From positions 78,446,137 through 78,510,136 of the forward strand of contig OW121740.1 in assembly GCA_933228675.1 (NCBI GenBank): a DNA stretch of 64,000 nucleotides. The letters run 5' to 3'. This document shows, piece after piece, positions 56,474 to 64,000 of the stretch; position 1 is the first letter of the stretch; every line of letters begins with the position of its first letter. Origin of the DNA: Stomorhina lunata (taxonomy: Eukaryota > Arthropoda > Insecta > Diptera > Rhiniidae). The notes under the pieces were generated by a model that was not told where the DNA came from, did no database searches, and saw only the letters and a list, made by a program, of their open reading frames with translations. The translations under genes and the position numbers were made by a program.

Positions 56474-59064
56474 TTCGGCTTTGCCGAATCTTGGATACCC
56501 TTCACCAATGGTGTTCCAAAAGTACTTAATGTAATTCCACGCAAAAATTGGTTATACTAGTATTATATGCAAAGAGTCTTTAAAATTAAGAGTCGGAAAA
56601 AGAAAAGCTTTTCGGTGGCGTCATTATCTAGAATAGTTATGCACCCAAAGGTTAGGTTGGGCAGGTGGCTGATGTCTAGGGAAGCTTCACTTGGGTTTTT
56701 AAGTGGTCCCTTTGTGAAAGATAATGATTACTAGACTACAAGTAGAGAATGCATATTTAAGCCAGCCAGTAGCTTCGAAATAAAATAGACACATATTTTA
56801 CGAACATTTAATAAAGTTCGATAGACCAGATAAATCATGCAGAAAAGATGCTTCAAAATGTAGATGCCCTTACATTTGTAATAGCACATCGATTTGATGA
56901 AGTTTAAGTATTCTGGCATGCAACCCAAAAACACAGTGCCCAATGAGTGTTGTGCACTTTAATTCGTACGAATTATTCAACTAGTAAAAGTTCTTGATTA
57001 GTTATGTAAAACTCTGAAGTTAGCGGACTGATTTAGGTCAAAGCTTTAACAATGATAAGCCTTAAAATTAAAGGGTATACACTCTTAGTTTTAGATACAT
57101 ACGTGAAATATATAGCTTTTGAATGGATGGATATCAGCTTTGTCGGAAAAGTTATTAAAGATTTACTTATTTATCTGAAGTTAGTTAATTAATTAAAATG
57201 AACACTTCATCAATAATATTTGGGATGTATTGTTCTTTCGATCTGTCCGATGGATGTTTGGAAAGTTTTGCTCTAGTTCCTTGTGCAATTTTAATGTGAT
57301 TTAATTTATCAGCATTAAATCGATTCCCGGTCGGGGTTATATGGGAGATTTCACTAAATGTGAATAGAGCTCGCCCATTTTCAATATCGAACTTTTCAAG
57401 AGATCAGAAATACTTTTGTCAAATGTTGTCCCTCTAGAAAGTTTATTTTAGGCGCTATCGCCCTGAATATCAATATTGTACAACGTCTTTATACTAAATG
57501 TCATCATCGTATCTTAGGCGAAGTTATACGGGATCAATTGTCAAACGTGAACGGATTTCTCCCAATTGCAATTCAAAAATTTAAATTTTCGTTGATATGT
57601 GAGATACTTACATACATATGTAGGTTTTGAACGGATATCATGTAGTTAGCTGTATTTTCGTACTTCCTAGGAAGATTACCTATAATTTGATATATAATAC
57701 ATTCTCAAATGTTATCATAATGTTCAAAAGTCAGACACAAAATTAAGATTAATGCAGAGTGTCTGTCTGCTAAAATCAGATTTGTGGAGCTCCTGGATTT
57801 TACACAAAATTTTAGGATATTGGACCACCCTGAATTTTATCATTGTCGATCAAAACACCATCGCTTAAACGCTAAATTATATCTACCACAAATTACCGAA
57901 TGCATCAGGATTTAGGTAATCTCCTGCGAAGGACGCTATTAAAATTCATCAAAATAAACCTGAGATATCGACAAAACAGGAACTCCAAAAACTTGACTAC
58001 AACAGAAAAAATTACAGACAGGTAGACGGACGGACAAAAAAACAGACGGACGGACGGACAAACAAACAGGCGGACAGACAAACAGACGGACGGACAGACA
58101 AACAAACAGACGGACGGACGGAGGTCGCGAAATCGATTCTCCTGCCGATTCTGAGTCGATCGGTACAATTTGAATGGTATTCATAATCAGATTTATAGAG
58201 TTTATACATCAGATTTTAGAAAATCCTCACACAAAGAACGATGTCAAATTTCATCACAATCGGTCCATAAACACCTGAGATATCGCTGAAACAATACTTA
58301 CAAAATGTAAACAAAATTTCTTAGACACGTACTTTGGGCAATTTGCTGTACATCAAATGTAGTGTTATGGCGATATCTCAATTGTTTATGAACCGCTTTT
58401 GATAAAATTTAATAACGTGCTTGGCGGGGGAATTTCCTAAAATCTGATATAAAATTTATGTAGGTCCGTGCTAAAGGAGGATGGTTTTTCCTATTTCTGT
58501 ATTTCATTTTTTCAACAAACATTCTCTAATGCGAACTTTGGGCAATTTGCGATACATCAAATTCAGTGTTTTGGCGATATCTCAGTTGTTTATAGACCGA
58601 TTTTGATAAAATTTTACAGAGTGCTTTGGGAAACTATTTCCTACAATCTGATATATAACATATTATCATATGTACACCAAGAGTATCTTTTTTCTCTTGT
58701 TATTTAAATATGTGTTTCAATCAAAAATTTTAAAATTTTCGTCTAAATTTTGGTATTTTTTCGATATTTTCGGTGTTTATAAACCGATTTTAATGAAATT
58801 TAATAGCGTTCATTGCGAGAGAATTTCCTAAAATCTGATATATAATTTATGTAAGTCCATCCTCCAGCGGCTTCAGAAACTTGATTTCAACAGACAGACA
58901 GACGGACGGACAGACCGACAGACAGACGGACATCGCTTAATCGATTCTCCTCCTGATTCTGAGTCGATCGGTATAATTTTTATGGGGTCTACGATCACTA
59001 ATAAAAAAATTACAAACGGAATCACAAACTTATAATACCCTTTCACCTATTGGTGAAGGGTATA
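56474..59064 (-). mobile_element. Helentron-like family C, last ~20 bp of 3' end lost
   Basis: The head at 59064 (complement TATACCCTTCACCAATAGGT) is intact, as are the GTCCGTCTG tracts, a single-copy head region and the body. At the 3' end the hairpin survives (TTCGGCTTTGCCGAA) but ACTCTTACTTGTTT is missing. Confidence 0.85.
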
Positions 59065-59065
59065 A

Positions 59066-59540
59066 AAACAGTTTTTATACAAATTAAAAAATACAATTTA
59101 AAAGCAAGTAAAAAAATTGTAATTTAGCATCGAATTTCGAGTTTTGGCTATATCTCAGTTGTAAGTAGAACTATATGTTGCAATTTAATAGTGTACATCG
59201 TAGAACACGAACACGAACTATTAACATCTAGAAGCTCATTAAACTTGATTTTTGCGTGCCGAAATATGTCTTAAATAAGTGACTTTTGAATATTATGATG
59301 GCCTTTATTCATATCTTACGTAAGTTTTGTTGCCAAAATTGTAATCTAAATAGGTCTGCTAAATATTCTCATTAATCGGTCCTCTAACTTAAAAGATATA
59401 TGCATTTAAATATGACCTCTCTCAAGGTGCAAAAAGTTACAATGCTGTGTAATTTCTGAAATTGTTTATATTTTAATCTACCTCCAAAATGTTTTGGACC
59501 CAATATAAGACATGGTTATTCACAAACTAAAGTATTATTC
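59066..59540 (+). mobile_element. Helentron-like family B copy (locus B), last part
   Basis: Collinear with 16050-16500 and 17650-17740 but without the two hAT-type insertions found there. It supplies the empty sites near 59401-59412 (ATTTAAAT) and 59449 (GTAATTTC). Confidence 0.75.
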
Positions 59541-59556
59541 ATATATCGTTCAAATA

Positions 59557-60268
59557 CACTAGGCAACAACCATTTTGTTATTTGGTTCTAGCATACTTTT
59601 TCTCATAGATTTGGACCTACTGAACACGAAAATGAATTTTAAAAATTTTTCTGTCGATTGGTTTGCGAGATACAAATTTTTTAATTTTTTTTTTTTTAAT
59701 TTTTGGAGGTACACTTACTATTTTGAGCATATCTTTAGTCTTCTTTGACCTATTTTATCCTACTACTACTCAAATTAAAGACAATTGAGCCGTCTACAAC
59801 TTATTCTCAGAAAATTTTCAAATCGGGTTAGTAGTTTTAATGTTGGCGGCTTAAAAAGGTTAAAAAACTGGGTTTTTTTTAGTAAAAATGTGGCTGAAAA
59901 ATTCATATAAAAATTCATATAAAATATAAAACGCGATGTTAACAGCGATTTTTTTACGTATAGCTGACACTTTTCCAAAGAAAATAAGCCCTTACTTAAC
60001 AAAATCTGATGACAAATGGCCGACTTATTATTTTTTTGGTAAACGACCGAAATTCCGCTATTTCACGATTTTTTGATTTTCATTATTTGCACAGCTTACC
60101 TACCCAACGCAAACGAATAAATACATTTGAACTTAATTTAAAATAAACAAATTAGTCTTTTTTAATTTATTTACAGCACTACTTACCTACCCAACGCAAA
60201 CGAATAAATACATTTGAACTTAATTTAAAATAAACAAATTAGTCTTTTTTAATTTATTTACAGCACTA
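59557..60268. repeat. Left long terminal inverted repeat with internal 87-bp duplication
   Basis: It mirrors 63240-63877: for example CGATTGGTTTGCGAGATACA, GCGATGTTAACAGCGA and CCTACCCAACGCAAACGAAT occur inverted on the right. CTTACCTACCCAACGC starts both at 60095 and at 60182. Confidence 0.85.
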
Positions 60269-61412
60269 CATGCTCATACATATTTAAACATAAGGAGACA
60301 CGGTTATCAATTACATTTCAAAACTGTCTGTGAAAGTGTAAAGAAGTTAATATCACTGGTCAACAGCAAAAATTGGTTTGAAGTCTAACTATTTAATTTC
60401 GATGTATTATGGCCCCCTAAGTACAAAAACACCCAAAATTTAAAATTTTATGGATACGATTTTTTTTAAAAAATTTTTTTCTAAAATTACGGATTTTCAC
60501 AGAGGTCGTTCCATTTATTTTATCGTAACTTGGAAACGGCTTATCCAAATTCGTTGAAAGGAACACGAGCGGATTCACCACAAAATTTTCTTTAAGTCTT
60601 GTTAAGACAATTTTTTCATATCATCAACGGTTGTGGAGTTATTGACATAAAAATATAAAAAAAAAGTTTTTTTTTTGCAAAATCGAAAAATCTTTATTTT
60701 TCAAAAATTCATAAAAAATCGAAAGTTTCAAAAACTTGCCATTTTTATTTCACGGTGTTAAAGCTGTGAATCTTATAAATAAGTGAAGCCTTGTTTCGTG
60801 AAAATACATCAATAAATGTTGGTTTTATTGACAATAAAGTGAAAATACCCAATTTAGCAAAAATTTGGCATATTAAGCCTATTATTGTTTTTGACTAAAT
60901 TCATTAAGGTATGACATTTTGCGCAACTTTGTCTTTTTAAATCATAAAAATTAAAAAATTTAATTTTATCACTCGGTCATAGAAACTGTTATATATGGAA
61001 TTAATTTGAGTGTGTTCCGCGAAAATATTTTGATAAATGAAGTACACTTCTGTTCAGCAGGTAGATAAAACAAGAATGGTTTTTTGCTGTTTTTTATGAC
61101 TTTACATTAATTTTTTATAGCTTTACTCACATTGAACCAATTTTTACTCGTCACTGCAATAAGCCTTACTTGCCTATTGCATTCGGTGTTTCAAAATTCA
61201 ACTTTTGACAGGTAAATTATTCTTTAGTCCTTATTCACCTAGGTATTTTCTTTAAAAAAATAGGTACTTTTGGTAAAAATGCAACATATTTAAAGTAGTT
61301 CATTTAGTTCATTCATGTTATTTAACTAGCGTTTCTGATCGCGAAAAGTCAAGTTGTCATTACAACAAACTATTTATTTAAATAAATATATTTAGAAAAC
61401 GCAAGGAAGACA
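60269..61412. other. 5' non-coding part of the CACTAGG element
   Basis: No open frame of note. It precedes the first ATG of the transposase-like gene and probably holds its promoter, though I see no clear core motif. Confidence 0.4.
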
Positions 61413-63127
61413 ATGAGTAAAAGACTACGTGTGTTCGAGTGTTTGAACGATCCAGACAATTTCTGCAATGTTTGTGGCCAGTTTATAAAAAAAATCACGC
61501 ACACAAGTTTACTCCAGCAGTACAATTGCACTATTTGAATTATTTTGGTATTTCACCAAATATCACAGAACCATGGACACCTAAGTCGCTGTGTGATCTT
61601 TGCTATATAATCTTAACCAACTGGGCAGCTGGCGGAAGGTAAGAATTTTTATTTAAACACATTATACATAGCGAATATAGTAATTTATTTTAATTTTAGC
61701 CGCCATATGAAATTCTATACACCAATGATGTGGAAAAAGCCGCTATGCCATTCCACAGACTGTTATTTTTGCCTCACCACAAACAGTGGGGTAGGAAGAT
61801 TTTTTAAATGGAACTACGCTCAAGTGGGATCGTTTGAGCTTCCAGTACCACATTCGCATGATGTGCCATATCCAGTGTGCCCTGGTGCATCTCTTCAAAA
61901 AGCAGAATCGTCAGAAGAAGAGTCCGAGTCAAATGCAAGCGAATTTGAGCCGGGTGCAAAGCGAAAATTACTGTCACAGGCCGAACTAAACGATTGGGTG
62001 CGCGATTTTGGTCTCACTAAGGAGAAATCGAACTTTTTGCGTCTCGGATGATACAGTGTGGATTTGCGGCTTCAGAAGTGAAAGTAACAGCGTACAGAAA
62101 CCGTCACAAGGAGTATGCAAAATTTTATACAAAGAAAGACCAAATATGTTTTTGCAGGGACATTTCAGGCTTGTTCCAAGAGCTTCACCAAATTCACAAC
62201 CCCAACGAATGGAGGTTGTTTATTGACAGCAACAAAGAGAGCTTGAAGGCAGTTCTCTTACATAATGGGAATGAAAAGCCATCTGTTCCTATTGCTCATG
62301 CAGTTCATTCAAAGGAGAACTATGAAACTATGGACATTTTGCTGAAATGCATAGAGTATAGGAAATACAATTGGAAAATATGCGCCGACCTTAAAGTTGT
62401 GGCCATTCTGTGTGGACTTCAAGGAGGCTATACGCGACATTGCCTTTGGAATAGCCGCGCTGATGATCAGCATTATATAAAAAAATGGCCGGTACGAACG
62501 AAACCTGTAGTTGGAGAAGCGAATGTTCAGCGCAAACCACTAATTGAGAACCGTGAAAATATAATACTTCCGCCGCTGCACATAAAATTGGGTTTGATTA
62601 AAAATTTTGCCAAAAAATTAGACAAAGAAGTTGAAGCTTTTGCCTATTTACGGTCAATTTTCCCTTACCTTTCGCTGGCAAAAATTAAAGAAGGAGTCTT
62701 CGCAGGACCCGAGATAAAAAAAATTTTGAAAGATGAAAAATTCCCAAAGCTGTTATCACCCATCGAAGCCGCAGCATGGAATTCCTTCAGGCTTGTTGTG
62801 GAAAACTTTTTAGGAAACAACAAAAGCCCGAATTATAAGGACATAGTTGAGGATCTGGTAAAGAACTATGAAGCCATGGGAGTGCACATGTCACTTAAAA
62901 TACACTTTCTGCATTCTCATTTGGATTTTTTCCCTGAGAATTTAGGAGACGTGAGCGACGAACACGGCGAGCGCTTTCATCAGGAATTGAAGGCTATGGA
63001 ACGACGCTATCAGGGCATCTATGACACGGCTATGATGGGTGACTATATTTGGACCCTAATACGTGAGACCGATTGCAGCGAATACAAAAAACAAAGAAGA
63101 AGTCAGCGGTTTTTCCACATGGCATAA
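61413..63127 (+). pseudogene. Transposase-like gene of an uncharacterised arthropod family, two frameshifts
   Basis: Exon 1 (61413-61639) starts MSKRLRVFECLNDPDNFC and has CNVCG and CDLCY cysteine pairs. The intron is 61640-61699 (GTAAG..TTTTAG). Exon 2 runs to the stop at 63127, with CHSTDCYFCLT, an acidic SEEESESNASEFE stretch, EWRLFIDSNKESLKAVLL, CADLKVVAILCGLQGG, LPPLHIKLGLIKNF and VSDEHGERFHQELKAMERRY. The frame shifts at the A-run near 61486-61493 and again near 62028. I recall this SDEHGERFHQ family as multicopy uncharacterised proteins in arthropods. Candidate catalytic acids, numbering from M62048, are D60, D114 and E305 or E308, with a ~190-residue insert before the last. A cysteine pair that I recall after GLQGGYT in relatives seems lost here. 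Confidence 0.7.
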
Positions 63128-63239
63128 AATGTACACTTATATCTTTGTTTTTACTCATTTTTTTTGTGCGTTGATTTGCTTAATTTAATTAGTTAGTTTA
63201 ATTTCGTTAGTTTAGCTAATTGTGCGATACATTGAGCAT

Positions 63240-63877
63240 GTAGTGCTGTAAATAAATTAAAAAATAATATACGAAGACTAATTTGTTTATTTTAAATTAA
63301 GTTCAAATGTATTTATTCGTTTGCGTTGGGTAGGTAAGCTGTGCAAATAATGAAAATCAAAAAATCGTGAAATAGCGGAATTTCGGTCGTTTACCAAAAA
63401 AATAATAAGTCAGCCATTTGTCATCAGATTTTGTTAAGTAAGGGCTTATTTTCTTTGGAAAAGTGTCAGCTATACGTAAAAAAAAATCGCTGTTAACATC
63501 GCGTTTTATATTTTATATGAATTTTTATATGAATTTTTCAGCCACATTTTTACTAAAAAAACCCAGTTTTTTAACCTTTTTAAGCCGCCAACATCAAAAC
63601 TACTAACCCGATTTGAAAATTTTCTGAGAATAAGTTGTAGACGGCTCAATTGTCTTTTAGTAGTAGGATAAAATAGGTCAAAGAAGACTAAAGATATGCT
63701 CAAAATAGTAAGTGTACCTCCAAAAATTAAAAAAAAAAATTAAAAAATTTGTATCTCGCAAACCAGTCGACAGAAAAATTTTTAAAATTCATTTTCGTGT
63801 TCAGTAGGTCCAAATCCATGAGAAAAAGTATGCTAGAAACAAATAACAGACAAAAGTTTGTTATTTGTGACCTAGTG
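63240..63877. repeat. Right long terminal inverted repeat
   Basis: Complement of 59557-60178 with few differences. It starts about 110 bp after the gene's stop codon. Confidence 0.85.
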
Positions 63878-63880
63878 ATA

Positions 63881-64000
63881 TTAAATGTATGAAGACATAC
63901 ATATATTTAAAAGCCATATTAATTATCGAGATTTGAAACTTTTTCAGATCAGAAAATCAATATACATATAATATTATTCTTGTAGGACTCACCTAAACAT
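63881..64000. other. Flank, nothing recognised
   Basis: Short AT-rich flank up to the window end. Confidence 0.4.

Larger units (their letters stand above)
52375..58952. repeat. Two-copy segmental duplication (52375-54835 and 56174-58952)
   Basis: Both copies hold about 300 bp of family B sequence joined to a minus-strand family C Helentron, with very few differences. Copy 1 keeps the 3' terminus AAACAAGTAAGAGTGGTATA but lacks about 350 bp of body (junction near 54488). Copy 2 lacks that terminus (junction near 56473) but has the full body and head. The 1.3 kb between them is unrelated. Confidence 0.85.
59557..63877 (+). mobile_element. 4.3-kb TIR transposon with CACTAGG ends and a transposase-like gene
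   Basis: Ends are CACTAGGCAACAAC (left) and CACTAGGTCACAAATAAC (complement of right), with ATA on both flanks (59554-59556, 63878-63880). The inverted arms are long, about 640-710 bp, and nearly identical. The left arm has an 87-bp tandem duplication (60095-60268) that the right arm lacks. Between the arms lies a two-exon gene (61413-63127). CACTA-type ends with a 3-bp duplication suggest the CMC (CACTA-like) group. This is inference, because the protein is not one I can place firmly. Confidence 0.75.

Noticed and set aside
59775..60002. Frames at 59775-60002 (minus) and 63506-63703 (minus)
   Set aside because: They are mirror images within the inverted arms and lack coding features.

Overview
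This is a repeat-dominated stretch of nuclear DNA from an insect, most likely a higher (cyclorrhaphan, perhaps calyptrate) fly. The base composition is strongly AT-rich. The dominant repeats end in the INE-1/DINE-1-like (Helentron) signature of flies: a head reading TATACCCTTCACC..GGTGAAAGGGTAT, runs of GTCCGTCTGTC, and a 3' hairpin followed by TCTTACTTGTTT. The only host-gene sequence I can support is one 111-bp immunoglobulin-domain exon at 48358-48468, resembling the Sidestep family. The window is therefore probably intronic or intergenic DNA around a large neural adhesion gene, filled with nested mobile elements. I saw no rRNA, intact tRNA or CRISPR array.

Layout. 0.8-3.3 kb: Helentron-type elements. 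3.26-11.99 kb: a decayed coding Helitron whose Rep/helicase relic is on the + strand. Its 3' end (hairpin, then CTAG|T at 11990) has been separated from its coding part by a second, minus-strand Helitron (6601-11904). That inner element has clean TC and CTAG termini and is filled with about 580-bp tandem units, each made of four roughly 145-bp subunits. 13.9-15 kb: a Helitron-like 5' end with roughly 145-bp tandem units. 15.1-17.7 kb: a Helentron-like repeat carrying a 98-bp hAT-type MITE and a 1.1-kb hAT-type element. 18.1-18.8 kb: a decayed 41-bp satellite. 21.3-25.8 and 29.3-33.0 kb: two copies of one segment, separated by a piggyBac-like relic that an I-like LINE has entered. 34.4-36.3 kb: Helentron. 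36.3-46.7 kb: an inverted-repeat element invaded by an almost complete Jockey-like LINE (ORF1 and ORF2), itself invaded by a 3.6-kb Helentron. 46.8-51.6 kb: small repeats, the Ig exon, a Tc1-type MITE and a TTA-flanked TIR element. 51.6-59.5 kb: a Helentron-like repeat interrupted by two minus-strand Helentrons, with a SINE-like piece and another hAT-type MITE between them. 59.557-63.877 kb: a 4.3-kb element with roughly 640-bp inverted termini beginning CACTAGG, apparently flanked by ATA, encoding a frameshifted multi-exon transposase-like protein of a family I know only as uncharacterised.

Much of the dating is internal to the window. Several insertions can be proved by comparing a filled copy with an empty paralogous copy elsewhere in the same 64 kb, which gives exact target-site duplications and an order of insertion. 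Most protein-coding relics are broken. The most intact are the Jockey-like ORF1 and the two halves of its ORF2, whose visible catalytic motifs are all present.
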